A DNA stretch of 64,000 nucleotides from Glossina fuscipes (GCF_014805625.2 NW_023998414.1:38894575-38958574); one strand, 5' to 3'; shown: positions 1-14,530, counted from the stretch's first letter. The notes: generated by a model from the sequence alone, not told the origin. A program made the numbers and translations.

Positions 1-362
1 ATAGATTTAAATGAGAAACAAAAAAAATAAAAATATAAAGAAACTGCATTCAAATCAGATTAAAAAAATCAAAAAACAAACCATATTTTTTAAAACAATT
101 TAATAAACCACAAAAAAAAAAATAACAAAAAGTATAAAAAAATAATATTTTATTGCAATAAAAATTACACAATAATTTACAATTACAAAAAACAAAAAAG
201 GTTCGAAAGATTGAAAAAAAAAAAAACAAATCAAAAAAGGTAATAACAAAATTAAAAAATATAAATAAATAAAAAGTCCTAAAAATTTAACAAACCATCA
301 AAAAAAAAAAAACAAAGAAATTACAATAACTCACCTCCCAAATATGTGTATATATATGTATA

Positions 363-407
<45 letters not shown>

Positions 408-495
408 AAACTAAAATTAATATAATTTTTATTATTATTATTATGACTATCAATAGATGGAGGGAAGTAACTACAGAGTATATTAAAAAAATAAA

Positions 496-527
<32 letters not shown>

Positions 528-811
528 TATTAAATATAAGATTATAAGAATAAGATGCAAAATATTTTTACATGTGTGTGTATGTACGTAATATAATGTC
601 TATCTAGTTGTCTAGTTTACTAATTATAAAAGAAACGCATATGTATCTTCGTACATCATTCATAAAATTTTCTATATGTGTATGTATATGTAGTTGTATT
701 TATATATTTAAAAATCGAATACATACCATACAAACGCATATATACACATGCAAAACATACCAAAATTGCTTTACCTGGTGGTGTATAAGTTCCTCAATAT
801 AAGAACGATTT

Positions 812-849
<38 letters not shown>

Positions 850-3660
850 TTATTTTATTTTTTTTTACTTCATTTTTTGTTTATTAACTAAAATTAAAAT
901 TTCCAAGTTGTATCGCAACATTTTATAAAATTTTCGAGGCGACTATTGCATGATTATCAAGTAAGGGCAATTTGAGGAAGGGGCGCGAAAAAAATATCTA
1001 AATTGCTACAGTTAGTTATTTAGTTAAGCGGCATTAGAGACAGACGTTCCTGTAAACTTATTATAGTGCGTTTACAATTGCTTGGGTAGCATGCACTTCT
1101 GTGATAAAAAACAAAAAAAAAAAAAAAAATTCGAAATATTCGTAAATCAATTTCAGATCGAAATTCAAAAGGCCTGTTGAAAATAAAAATCTTGTTGTCG
1201 GCTTTAATGTTATCATAGATTTTATTACGCATTATTAATGACGAATTCATTCAATATGTGCTCCTCTAGAAATGCTTACCAGGGATTCGAGGAGTTTTTG
1301 CCGAAGAAGAAAAATGCTTCGTACTACTTTTGCCTCCGCCTTGAAATTCAAGGATTTTTCACTTTCAATTGAAGTTTGCTAGAATGAATCGATCGAATAG
1401 GCTTTTAATTTCATCCAACTTCATTACATGGCTTGCTCATTTGATATATCCCTAAGTGGACGTTTACGGATCTGCAACGTATGGAATCGCGATAATATCT
1501 TTTTTATCTCTTAATAAGTTAAGGTATAAAATGCTATTGTAGTAATACGTTTTTCTTGTTTTTTTTTTTTTTTTTTAAAGCTGTTAGGCCGAGAATGTAC
1601 GGGATTACTGGGAATAATTTCGTGATAAGCATTGTTCACGTTATGGGATCGTTCGATTAGATTGCCAGCATTGAAGTTAGTAGTAGTTTTTTACCGTTGC
1701 CGTTCGTCTGCAATACATGAAGTCAAGGCGAAATTTTATACAAACAGGCTGAAGTATTTTGGGAAACATGTATCTTCAACTGGGTGCAGAGAGAGAAATC
1801 GATCTCTTGCGTTTGGAGCATTTATTGTAATTGACATCGTTGCAATACAATTGTCGTGCATAGTTTGAATTACCCTAACTGATTGGTCGCAAAATATCAT
1901 TGGCATAAAAATCACATTGAAAACGCTTTAGCAGGTGTGGACTAACTAACTCTCTTCGATTTTTTTTATTTTTTCCTTAATCATATGACCAATCATTCAG
2001 GGGATGTTTACTATTCGTGTAATACGTTGATAGTCGAAAAAAAGTGACGAAAGTGAAAGAGATAAGGAAATGGCCGCAGGTCTTGTGGCTTTGCGCATAA
2101 TCGATAAGTGTTATACCTTTGCCGATTGAGCACTCACTTTAAGCTACGATCGAAGTAAATTCCACCGCCTTCGCATGCGGATTCAATAAACAGCATGGAC
2201 GAGTTGAAAGCTAACTGACTATATCCATATAGTTAAAGTTCCTGCTTTTTATATAACAAGTATTCGGGATTATAGATATGCAAATGTATTAAATGTTGCG
2301 CGACCCAGCCTACTTTTCTGTGCTTGAACTGTGGATGAACTTTCAATTGTCATAATAACATTTTGTATTCATATTATAATTGATGAGAATTAATTTCAAG
2401 TCGTGAATTGAATTTTATGATGCGAAAAGATACCGCTCAAAATTTCGCTGCTGTGGCTTCCCTCATGTTACTTATCACTTGAACAAATTGGAATGAAGAT
2501 AAAGAATACGTGAGAGGACGTAATAGATTAGATAGATCTTCTGCTTGTTGCCTAATCGTGGAAACACGCATCACAGACCACGTAAAGTTTTATTCGTATG
2601 CGTACGATCTTTATTTGAATAATATCTTGAGGTGATTGAGTCATTTTAGTGCGCTCGTTGTTTGTCATTTGTTCAAGTTTACACAGAGATTGTTATTACA
2701 ATTGTGATCCGTCAAAGAAACGTAAGTCCGTAATAATTATAGTGCAGCCCACTCATATATTTGTCGAGAATTGTGTGCAATAATTGGCAGAGCATAAGAA
2801 TGGTCGCAATCAGTTAGTTGTGTGGTATGTGCTCTCTCACTTAATGAAATTCTTTTCAATTTTTGGATTTCTAGAATAGTCTAGAGACGATGGATGTTAC
2901 ATACAAAAAAAAAAAAAAAAGGTTTGTTTCAACTAAACTTGACGCTCTTAGTTGTTTTCTTTTGCTTTAAATAATCTTATAATGGAATTTGAAAAATAAT
3001 TAAAGATAGCACTTAGTAATAACATATCAAAATATGAAACAGCGAAATGAAAACTATTTTCTACTTTATTAAATTTTATTTTTTACTCTAAAACTACACA
3101 AAACACAAACATAAACAAAAGAAGAAAAAGAAGAAAAACAACAAAAAAAAAAAAAAAAAAAACGGCGCTATTTAATATTAAAAAAAAAAAAAAAAAAAAA
3201 AACTAAAAAAATTTTTGGACATAGTTTCCTTACAGACAAAAAAATCCAATAGAAATTGATTAATAAGTGTATCACAATTCATTATTTTTCTAGGAATTTA
3301 AAACGTAACAAAATTAAATGAAATGATTTCCTTAGGTAATACATATACTTATACAAATATTTATAATTCTAAAAAAAAGCAAAAAGAAAAATATTGAAAA
3401 ATAACTAAACAATAAATAAATAAATCAATAAGAAGAAAGTATATAATAAAAAAAAAAAAAAAAAGTTTTAGTTCGTAGACGATAGTAAATTAAAAAGTTA
3501 AACATACTCTTCCTAAAAACTCTCAGTGTATACATAAAACAGAAACTATAATAAAAAATTACTATTTACTTTTTTATTTTGCAAGAATTTTTACAGATCT
3601 CTCTTATAAATATAACAAACGGACACCAATAGCAACAACAACAACAACAACAATAATAAT

Positions 3661-3714
<54 letters not shown>

Positions 3715-4305
3715 CTACATACATATTTGTATTCAAGAAAAAAAACGACATTTCTCTGGGTTGTTATATAATTATAAAATATATATTTTATTTCCTTAGT
3801 TACATAAATAAATGTGATGATCATATATGATGTACATGTGTATTTATTTCTATTTGTATTTATTTATACATATATACATATTTACATATATACATACATA
3901 CATACGTAGATATACATACACGGATACATACATAAATAGATACATACATACATGTACACATATAAACATAATTATCTAATATAAATATTTTTTATTTAAT
4001 AACTTCACTGTATGTAAAGATATTGCAAAAAAAAAAGCGAAAGCGGTCCTAAACTAAACAGAATAATATAGTTAAATAATATATATATATATATATATAT
4101 AAATATATATATGTATATATCTATTGATATTTATATAATAACAATTTTATGTTTATTAAAAGCAAATATGTTTTTTATCAATGTGTGGTATGTAGTATTT
4201 ATAATAAATAACAAAACACATGATGACCAATATTTAAGAAAATAAGAAACGAAAAAAAATTAATAACAATCAATACTCAATAAATAATTTTGTCGGAGCT
4301 TCTAA

Positions 4306-4344
<39 letters not shown>

Positions 4345-4818
4345 TATATTTATAAATATATATATATATAAATTTAAACATTTTTTTCAAACAAAAATTA
4401 TAAATCAAGAAGAAATTAATTTAAAATAACATAAAAGCATTATAAATGAGAATAGCAAATGAGAAAATATATTAAAAATGATATAAACGGAAAATTTTAA
4501 GTATATAAAGTTAAAAACAAACAATTATGTATATTTAATGTATTATGAACAAACCCATTACTTTAGCAAGTAAATGGTTAATCAATCGCAAGACAGGTTT
4601 TCTATATGTACTGTAACAATTTAAGAAAAAAATTTTTATTAAATATAAATATTTGCATATTTTGGTTAACTTTAAACTTAAAAATACAAACAAAAAAACA
4701 AAAAAAAAAAAGTTGAAAAACCGAAAAACCAACCAATAAGCAATATACACACACTTATATACCTTTAAAAATCAAAATTCTAATATTTACTTACAATACC
4801 TAAACGTGTATATTTACG

Positions 4819-4862
<44 letters not shown>

Positions 4863-5605
4863 ATGTATATATATCTATACATATATATATAAATATATTT
4901 ATATATATATACCACGAATACCAATAAGTTGTGAGAAAGGACAAAAAGAGAAATTAAAAATAAAAGAAATTTTTTTCCTTAAAAATAAAGAAATATAAAC
5001 TCAACGATTTTATTATGAAATTATATATTTTTATTTTTAAAAATTTTATTTATCATTTTCAATATTTATATTTTGAATAAAAATAAACATAAAAAACTAT
5101 TTTTTAAAGTAATATATAAATCTGTATTGCGATGTATTGTATAACTAATTTGAGGAAAAAAAAAAAAGAAAAAAAAAGAAAAAAAATTAAAAACTATTTG
5201 AAATTCATAAAAGCATGATGCAGCCCTCTTTAACAGAACAGAATAGTCAAACTTAAAAGATCAGGCCAATTTTATAAAAATCTTCCCTTAATGATCCGCA
5301 ATATTTGATCAAATTTTTCTTTGTTTTGTTTTGTCTTATATTATGTACGTGTTTAAAGTTAATTGATTAAAGTAGAGTTTTGGCAACAGGCAATACTTTA
5401 AACGCTAGGTTCATCAGCAAATGGCTTAAATAGAAGAAATCAGCTTTTAGTTGCAAAACAAAAAAAAAAAAAAAAAAAAAAAGAATGAAAGAAGAAGAAA
5501 CTTAAAAACACATAAAATGACAAATGTGATATATTTAATGCATTGAGTTTACAAAGGCATATAAACAACAGCCTAATCATACATTTCGACGAGGTATACG
5601 TATAC

Positions 5606-5638
<33 letters not shown>

Positions 5639-5640
5639 AG
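1..5640. other. AT-rich gene-free stretch with poly-A and (TA)n tracts
   Basis: No open frame here looks like protein; translations are low-complexity Lys/Asn/Ile/Tyr. The stretch is packed with homopolymer A runs (for example near 3140-3200, 4310-4340, 5460-5482) and (TA)n arrays (371-402, 497-522, 817-846, 3664-3712, 4081-4105, 4819-4858, 5612-5638). The part from about 900 to 2880 is less extreme and reads as ordinary unique intergenic DNA with no gene seen. It may be intron or intergenic DNA of a gene outside the window. Confidence 0.6.
3634..3712. repeat. compound microsatellite (AAC)n-(AAT)n-(TA)n
   Basis: An (AAC)n run passes through a short (AAT)n run into about 49 bases of pure (TA)n. 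The ordered change of unit suggests stepwise mutation of one array. Overlapping open frames reading poly-Tyr-Ile and poly-Leu/Cys on the minus strand are artefacts of this repeat. Confidence 0.9.
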
Positions 5641-5834
5641 TAAGAAGACCTAAGAGGAGTCAGAAAGAACGATTAACTCCTCGCCTATCATAATTGTTTT
5701 ATGTACTTTTTCTAACACACTTCATGACTACATTTTCTAAGACTGTTAAGACTGTTTATGAATTGTTTATGTTTTATTTGATTCCAAGCAATAGTTTTTG
5801 CCTAACGCTCTGTCAAATATGAAAAGTTGAAAAG

Positions 5835-6080
5835 TTGTGTGGAGAAGATTTGCTGGCACTGCAAAATTGGTTAACAAAATTTCACGTTATTGAAGATGCA
5901 TTTCGTTCTGGCAAAGCAATCGAAACTAATAATGACAAAACGAAGGCATTACTGGATGCAAATAGTCGAGTAATAACTCGACAGATGGCTAGGAAAGTGA
6001 ATTTTTCGAATTCAATTGTCGAGTGGTCATGTAAATCTTTTGATAAACAAGAGAACGAAATGATTTCTCGAATAGTGTAA
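5835..6080 (+). mobile_element. mariner transposase N-terminal fragment (degenerate)
   Basis: An 81-residue open frame resembles the N-terminal helix-turn-helix part of Tc1/mariner transposases, which bind the terminal inverted repeats. Visible landmarks are a W-x-x-K-F block (LQNWLTKFH), a decayed D-E-P-R-S-G-R-P block (here EDAFRSGKAIETNN), then DKTKALLDANSRVITRQMA, matching the family pattern of Lys-Ala-Leu followed by a TTREIA-like helix. The reading breaks at the end of the frame, and no D,D,D catalytic part follows before about 6200. It is therefore a fossil with no activity expected. The block pattern differs from the Mos1-like copy at 48020-48799, so it is probably another mariner subfamily. 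Assignment is from motif memory, not a search. Confidence 0.72.
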
Positions 6081-8719
6081 TGCAATGTAAGTGCAAAGAG
6101 TGATTTCGTGGCAGCTCATATGTTCTTGTGAACTAACACAAGATACATTCAACTACGGTGACCTTGGAAGAGAGCTTCTTGGCTAGGTGTACAATACCAT
6201 CTATGGTTCTCAGGTCTCAGGTCTCAGGTTCTCAAGTCAGGCCACGATATTTCGTGTACTAGCCAAGCCTCTACGTCCGGTGATACGGTCTTCCACTATT
6301 GAGTGTAGGAATTCAAATTTTTTCCTCCATGTACCATGTATCCAAAATACGCAGTTTTTCCTTTTCTAATACACTTTAAAAGCATTTCAAGAAACGAAGG
6401 CGAACGAATAATCTCATTTACTGGCTTGCGAGAATTTTCTGATATATCGTGTACGATAATCTAGGCATTTCTATTCTCCTTTTCACTTCTACATCGCTGT
6501 TTCAGTCTGCGTGTAATATGGATCCAAGGTATCCAATTTTTACATTTTCATCATTAATTGGATGGAATGGCATTTGCATATGATTCCGTATTCTGTTTAA
6601 TGACCTGATATATGCATGCTTGCTGCCGTTACGTTCACGATGTTACTTTTGGGCAAACATCGGATAAATTATGCGATCGATCATTTTTGAGTTGTAATTG
6701 CTATATATCGGGATCGTGAAATTCTAGTATCTCTTCTGAATTCTAAATTCGACAAATTCTTTTTCATTATTTATATTTGTGTAATGATATTCAACTTAAT
6801 TTTGGTCAGATTTCTTAAGTTTCAGTTTTTCTCTGAGTTATCTACCTCCTTATATACTTAGCAAAGTCAGTATAATAGGCTATGTGCGTGTGTGCGTGAG
6901 TATTGGTATTTTGCGAAGATAGTTTCTCCAAAGTATATATAGATGTGACATCTATATAGTATATCTATATATAATGCAATAAATTCAAAGTCTATTTTTT
7001 GGGCCTATTTGCCTTCTCATGAGAAGGCAGACAAGACCGACTTTCACATGATAACAACATATAAGTTTCGAAAAAGTACATTAAGCGACGTGATATACTT
7101 ACTGTATTCATTTATCTACAACTCTTTAATTTTTATCGTTATACCAACTTTCAATGTCTTTGCTTCAAGTAGTGACACTCCCCCAGCTCTGGCAATTGTA
7201 TGTGTTCATTATGTGTTTGGCTGAACTCTAGGTCAATTTCCAGGATTTTGTATAGGGCACTATACTTACTTTTATAATGCATATTAAGTTTAAACTAAAT
7301 ATTGAGAGAATAGAAACAGTGAGCGAAAAATGGTTGTATTTATGTTATCTAATTCAATTTTGATTACGTGTTAAGCATCAGCATTTGTATTAGAGTTAGC
7401 TGAGTTTCTATGAATCCTAAAACTTTTAAATTTCCGCTTCTTTATAATTTTGCAAAACAAAAACAAAACAAAAAAAGTAAAAAAAAAAATACTTCATTTC
7501 CATATAGAAACGATATAAATAAACGCTTTAACGTACATTTATCTTTAGCCATATACATATATATATTTCTAAGGATTTGTGATAATGGAAAGCTTTTTTG
7601 ACTACAGAAGAGAAAAATTTCTGGAAATTCAAAACGTATTTATGTAAATTTCAGTTTGCAGTTGTGCAAAGAAACTAAAGCGCTAAACATAATGACTGTA
7701 CTGCAGTAGCAGTAGTAGTAGTAGGCCGTAGTGCAAACGCGATTTGAATGTACGGGCTTTGCTAGGTAGCAACTGCACAGCAGTACTATAATACTGTAAG
7801 CAGCCAGTAAAAATATTATGGGGGAGCTAAGGATGATCATTAAATACAGTCGCCCATTACAATTGTCCATTTGTTCTTTTATAATAAAATAAAATAAAAA
7901 TTATATATTATAGTTCATCTTATTAATATGGGATGGCTAGGATTGAAAGGCAAAAAAGAGTGCAGCTTAGAAAACCTTACCTTACATTTGTTCGTTACAG
8001 TAAAGATACTTTCAATTTCGGCAAACATATTTTGTTAAAGAGAGCAAAAAAAAAATTAAGAAAAAATTAATAAAATAAAAAAAAAAATAAAAAAAAAAAA
8101 GCAACTAGGCGTTTCTAATGGCTTTAAGCATATTCAAAAAGTTTGATTATAAATAAATTCAAAACAATAGGGTTAACCTTAATAGATAACAGGGTTCCCC
8201 GATATGCTAAGATTATTGAAATAGTAAATCCAATATACAAAGAAAAGAACACATGTCCACGAACTCCAAAAAAGCGTTTGAATAGAACAATTAGAGATAA
8301 AACATATTCCTCTTTCCAAATTAATGATAATATAATTACGTAGTTTAAACAAAAAATGAAAAAAACAAAAAAAAAAAAAAAACAAAAAGTTGTATATGAG
8401 TTTGGAGTTGAGGTTAAATAAGAAGAAAACTGCTTTATCAATTTTTTCATATGCATATTTGTATGAATATGTTATTAAATAATTTTTAACGCACAAATTA
8501 TATAAATTTATAAATAATATACACATATTTACACTTTTACATATATAAAATTTAGAAAATTAAATTTTAAATTATTATCAAAATCTATATATATGTTTGA
8601 TGGAATAAGTATTTGCTTATAGTTCGTTACTAATATCGGTCGCATTCGATTAATTAATCTTATAAAACGAAAGCTTGAAATATTCTCATCAATCAAACTT
8701 CAATAATCATTCATTATAC

Positions 8720-8761
<42 letters not shown>

Positions 8762-9280
8762 GTGACGATTTAATTGATTAGACATGAAACGAGATGCCTC
8801 GAATCGAATTTAAATCTATTGCGATCAGTAGAAGATGATGCCATTACGATAACGTAAACTCATTTATTGTTAAATAGAAATTTTGTCTTGGCATTGGTAT
8901 GATATTAAGAAATAACCAGACATAGTTAAATCAGTCCCGCTGGCCATGTCTTTATATAGACTTGACGAAATCAGCTTTAGTATCACGCTCGCGATAGGTT
9001 ACCCCATAAGAAACATTAAAGGCTTAAGAAAAATCCTTTGAATATCTATCTATTCTTTAATTTTTCTCATCAATTCTCTAACACATACTTTTACAAACAC
9101 CTTACAAAATGCAAAAAATTTCGAAATTTTACAAACAGTTGAACTTTGGAATATCCCAGCAACATATGAAGGCCAAAGTCAAGTAAACCGGGATCATAAT
9201 GACGATATATTTGAGTTATAGAACAACATCATATATTTCTTTGAGTAGAAGAAGAAAGGAAAGAATAAAAGTGGAAGTTT
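6081..9280. other. intergenic stretch, no gene recognised
   Basis: Moderately AT-rich unique sequence. Short open frames of 60-115 codons lack any recognisable domain, and those near 8124-8526 arise from poly-A/T rich DNA. A short direct repeat of a CTCAGGT unit lies near 6211-6240, and a (TA)n array at 8721-8758. Nothing else is supported. Confidence 0.55.
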
Positions 9281-9289
9281 CAATCGTGC

Positions 9290-9900
9290 AAAGGTGTTTT
9301 CAATTTTCGCCGCATAAGCGTATGGTGTGAGCCTTGTGGACGAATGATTTGACGGGTTTGGATCGTTTTCAAAGTCTCTTGCAAATTTGTAGGCGATATC
9401 TTAATTTTTGCGAACGGGAGAATGGTGATCATTGATGGACAGACGGACATGCTTAAGTGCATTCCAGATTTGACACTGGTCAAGCGTGAACTACTAACTG
9501 TATGGGATTTTCGAAGCTTGCTTTAGCGGATTATAAAAGTCTTATTAAAAAAGTACTATAACATTGGACAGATATGAACAATTTTTTCCAGCAATTGAGC
9601 AAAGTATCAATTTTCCTTCCTTTTACCAAAGCAAAAGTATTTTCAGGTTATGTGATAACAGAGGCGTATTTTTCAAGCGATTTGGTCTGCAGGCCTTTGT
9701 GCAAGAACTTCCAATGTTTCGGCCAAATTTGCAGACAGTAGTTTCATTGCTGCGTCGAGGAGAATGCTCACAATAGACATTATATAAGGGGACAAACGGA
9801 CCTGCTTAAATCTAATCAGTTTTCAATGCTAATCAAAAATATACATACTTTATGGGGTGAATATACCTCTCATCCTGCGGTGGTGGGTCCAAAAATTTAG
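9290..9900 (+). repeat. dispersed fly repeat family, two adjacent copies
   Basis: The first unit (about 9295-9490) carries a block reading CTTGCAAATTTGTAGGCGAT, then GCGAACGGGAGAATG and GGACAGACGGACATGCTTAA. The second (about 9590-9900) has GAGGCGTATTTTTC, a CGATTTGG block, GGACAAACGG followed by CTGCTTAAATC, then ATACATACTTTATGGGG. The same ordered blocks recur at 34560-35410, 39655-40290, 40290-40600 (reverse) and 60885-61150. Translations such as the 70-codon frame at 9564-9776 are repeat sequence, not genes. The mechanism of spread is not evident; no transposase or reverse transcriptase is encoded within it. Confidence 0.75.
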
Positions 9901-10802
9901 ATCTGATATTATTTATTTTTTTTGTCTTGCGATGCAAGTTAGCCACTATTCGTGGTAGCTGCAGCGTTACACCTTTAGCGACCGAACACACACTACGGCT
10001 CTGACCGAAATCAACTTTGCCGCGTTTAAGATTTGAAACCGCTGACATTAACTTGATAATAGCGAGCCAGAGAAAGTAGTATGTAATAAATAGAGAGTCA
10101 TATAAGAATGAAGCTGAAATTTTCATATGTCTGTTTGGAATCAAAAATTAATATTTTAAAATACGCATTAAAAACAGCTTAAATCAAATTTTTTATAACA
10201 TTGTCAAGGCCTTCAAAAGTTGATATAGAAAGATGATTCGCCCATGGACACGCTTAAGAGAAACAAAGAAAAAAAAAAAAAAAATTATATATACATTTTC
10301 ATATGTATTCTTCAATGTTCTGGGGGCTATAATGAAACATCGAATAACTGAGTTAACTTAAAGGCAAGAAAGAAAATTGCGTCCACTCGCCCATTAATTA
10401 GCCCTTAGTTGGCAAACAAAAAATTCAAGGTGATGATGTCTCACTTAAGGTGAATTGTGTTGTCATGCATTTTTAGAAGGATGGGAAATGACTTTGGACA
10501 ATCGCTAAGCAAACAAAATAAGGTTTGTTTGGTGATGTGAGAAATTTGATTATTTCGCAAGATTAGCATCTTGTAGAGCAGCACCAAAGTGTATTTCTAT
10601 ACAATGCTTAACTCAATAGGGGCATTCAAAGAATTTCAAAAATGATTCGTTGGGAGTCGTTGGTCGATGAGATGAAGCCGTTTATTTGTAATTTGGGAAA
10701 AATTTTGATTAAATACATGTACACACGCTTAAGATTTTATAACTTACTAAATAGGATTTTATATTTATATGTATAACATATGTAGAGACCTTTTAAATAT
10801 AA

Positions 10803-10833
<31 letters not shown>

Positions 10834-13093
10834 GTTAGGAAAGAAGCAGTCCTTTGGTAAAGACCATATACTCTGAACCCCTGACTTTAATAAAAAGAAG
10901 TTACCAAAAAATGCAAATTATTGTTAACATAAAATCAGAATATTTTCAAAAAATAAAAAGACCATTAAATTATAAATAAGAGAATTAATTTTTTTTATTA
11001 ATTTATACACCCAAAATATATCAAGTATTTATAGAGAGAATAATATCATAATAAATTTATAAATAATNNNNNNNNNNNNNNNNNNNNNNNNNNNNNNNNN
11101 NNNNNNNNNNNNNNNNNNNNNNNNNNNNNNNNNNNNNNNNNNNNNNNNNNNNNNNNNNNNNNNNNNNNNNNNNNNNNNNNNNNNNNNNNNNNNNNNNNNN
11201 NNNNNNNNNNNNNNNNNNNNNNNNNNNNNNNNNNNNNNNNNNNNNNNNNNNNNNNNNNNNNNNNNNNNNNNNNNNNNNNNNNNNNNNNNNNNNNNNNNNN
11301 NNNNNNNNNNNNNNNNNNNNNNNNNNNNNNNNNNNNNNNNNNNNNNNNNNNNNNNNNNNNNNNNNNNNNNNNNNNNNNNNNNNNNNNNNNNNNNNNNNNN
11401 NNNNNNNNNNNNNNNNNNNNNNNNNNNNNNNNNNNNNNNNNNNNNNNNNNNNNNNNNNNNNNNNNNNAAAAAAAAAGGAAAAAAAATCTTAATTATTACA
11501 TAAATAATTATATAATTAAGCTGCCTCAATTTTAAAATAGAAAACGGAAAAATTTATAAATTTCAAATATATACACTATTACGTACTTATACTTACGCCA
11601 TTTTTGGCAGAGAAACTCATAGATGTATAAAAGAACCGAATAAAGATCTCTGTACTTTTCATTTTAACGTCTGTTTCTGAATAACGGTTGTAAGGAATAA
11701 CGAACGATTTCTTTTAACGAAGCAAGTGATGATTTTTTTTTGTTGTCCTTTTTCTTAATATAAAACTAATTAGTTAAGAAAATTGTAATCGCCTTAGGGC
11801 GAATGCTGAATATCCACCACCTTAACGCAATAAGTAAGAATTGAAATGTATTTCGTTAATGTTAGTGAGCGTGTCAGTTGAACGATTCGAATTATTTTTG
11901 CTCTGAGATTATTTAAAAGTCTTGCGGCTATGAATTTAGTATGAACAATATTTTTCAATGAGCGGGCGATTTTCATTGAACTCCGTTTTCAGTTGCGTGA
12001 ATTGCGCGGCTGTCCTCTTGCTAAGCTCACATGTTAGAGACATAAAATTCTTTCGATTAATTGCGAAAAGTAGCTAAACAATTCGATATGATAGCGGTGT
12101 GCATTTAATGGGTACATACAGATCAGATATTTGCTTCGAAAGAAAACTTTATAGCACCAATTGCATATCGCAATAGTAGCAATAGCTGCGATAAATTTTT
12201 CATTTCTTATAATTCTGCATAATGAATGTAGTATGCATTGTTACGTATTTTTTTTATCAGACGTCCAATTATTGTCTTATAAAGATGAATAAGAAGGAAT
12301 TCGAAATTTTGCTAGGGCACGTAAACTTCTTTGAAATACAATTTTGATTGAAGCGTTTATATTCTTCGATCAGTAAACGATAGATTTACAGAGCTGGAAA
12401 TGTCCGAAACAATTGAAAATAATTTCATATCATGAAAGCATGGACTATATTAAACCTATCATACTTCAAACAAGACTTTGTTAATTCCGAGTGAGAAGTC
12501 GTAATCATCTCAGTCTCGTTCTTTTCATTTTAACAACTCTTAACTAAATATTCAAGCCAAAATTTGAATCAAAAACCTCATACATCATATATATATATTA
12601 AAACTATATTAAAATATATGATTTTTTTCAATTTTGATGCAGTGTTATTATTATAGTTATGGCGCACGTATTTATGGATGGAACCCAACCATTCTCAAGC
12701 CTAATGTGAACATTGTGAAACTAGAAAATATATGTAACAAATTTTCGCTTTTTTTCTGTACATCTTTGCAATTTAGTAAACTATTGAAACAGATGAACGT
12801 ATAGACAGACAGACAAATACGGGTAATTACAGGCATATCGGGAATATACTTTATGTACTTTAGTCTCTTTAGCCTCTGACGCATATATGTCCTTGACGTA
12901 TATGAGACCTTGACAAAATCAGTATACTATTATGTTTCGGTGGCGGGTTCTTAAAAAATATGAAACAAATATAACGGTAACACCAAAAAGCAAATTTCAA
13001 CTAACAAATTTTATTCTCGGTTTTTTTTTTTGTTTTTTTGGCAACAAACAAGCTAAACCTGTATATTAGTGGAAATAAAGTACATTAATTTAC

Positions 13094-13133
<40 letters not shown>

Positions 13134-14420
13134 ATATACCCGCATAACAATTACTAAACAATTTTTGCTGACTGTATATATATTCCTTAGGCTTTTTACA
13201 CCAAATTTATGTGTATTATAAATATGTGTATGTTTATGCGATATGTTATAAGTTTCCTGAACGTGTATAGCCTACATACATCAACACATTTATTTGTGCT
13301 CGTAATAAAGACGTTTATGTGTGCAAAAATATATTTATACATTTTATATGTGTACGCACATTTTGTATGTGTACGCACATGTGCGTATGAATGGACACTT
13401 TAAAATATTATTAGGTGGACCAGTTAATAATGAATTCGCAAATGAAGATTCCTTTTCAACTTTTCCGCGGTATGTAATTGTATGTATTATATGCATGTAT
13501 AGTGAAAGTTAGAGCTGTTTTAGTTTAGTCATTACGTATTCAAAGTAAGATTTAAATCAATATATATATAAATATGTAATCTTTTCTCTTTCGTAGCGAC
13601 CAATAGCGACATTTTCATTTTTAAAAGAAATTATACCTTTTCTTTTGTTTATGATGCCTGGCACTAATTGTGCTATATAGGGCATATGAAATTTGTGCGG
13701 ACGTACGTAGCACGATTCTTGAGAATGCTTATTATGAACCAATTTTCATCATAAGCTAATGAAAATTACATCTGTTTACCATTTAAAGATTCAGTTTTCG
13801 AGGAGGAGAGATTGTGTGAGCTGAACTTAATTTTTTTATATTAATTTACTTAGCGAGTTTTGTTGAAAGATTTTAGAGAATGCAGTTACTCTCAAAAAGG
13901 TAGACTGATCCGATAAAAAAATACGTGTACAGATATCAAACGGACGGGTAGACCGGCGGACAAGCAACTATAATAAAAGGTGGATTAATCTAATATGCAT
14001 TGTACCATAAGTAGTGTAGCGTGTAATGTACGACTAGTATTATGACGTGAATTTAGAAACCCGTATTAAGCCATAGTTTCGTGATCATAACGAATGCTTT
14101 AGCTGAAGGGATTCATTTTTAAGGCTATTATTTTTGTGTGTCTTTCGTATAAAACATTCTGCTATAAATGTCGTTATAATTTGAAATAAGTAGTAATACT
14201 AAACGATTATATTAACAATTAATGACTGAATTATTCCTTATTCATGGAAAAATCCACTTATAGATAATAAATTCAATAATGATATTGATTTTATATTTGC
14301 CGTTGATTCACTTCCCAACGTTAGACAAATTTCACATGATAATGCATTTCTGATGATAGTGCAATTCGGCAATTTTACCATATCCACTCGAGAAGGCGCA
14401 TAAATACACAAAGGCACACA
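9901..14420. other. gene-poor stretch around the first assembly gap
   Basis: No gene is recognised. The stretch contains a long poly-A run (about 10801-10827), the gap, and weak remnants of the dispersed repeat: a GACAGACAGACAAATACGGG block near 12805-12830 and a GGACGGGTAGACCGGCGGAC block near 13941-13965. At 11797-11826 a GGCGAATGCTGAATATCCACCA motif resembles one at 23500-23525. A (TA)n array sits at 13103-13125. Confidence 0.5.
11068..11467. other. assembly gap (400 N)
   Basis: Exactly 400 undetermined bases flanked by AT-rich sequence with poly-A. The 166-codon frame spanning it is meaningless because it reads through N. Confidence 0.99.
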
Positions 14421-14426
14421 AACACA

Positions 14427-14530
14427 TACACACACACACACACACACACACTAACTGGTCCATCTTATATATATATATACTCATATAAGTAAGATACGTC
14501 TATATATATATATATACATACGCATATATT
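14427..14530. repeat. (CA)n and (TA)n microsatellites
   Basis: A (CA)n run of about 24 bases (14427-14450) is followed closely by short (TA)n runs. The poly-Cys/Val start of the overlapping minus-strand frame is produced by this array. Confidence 0.85.

Noticed and set aside
3566..3824. Minus-strand frames with poly-Tyr/Ile and poly-Leu or poly-Cys
   Set aside because: Pure translation of the (TA)n and (AAC/AAT)n microsatellite.
9564..9776. 70-codon plus-strand frame
   Set aside because: Lies inside the dispersed repeat and is broken in other copies.
11029..11529. 166-codon frame
   Set aside because: It reads through 400 N of an assembly gap.
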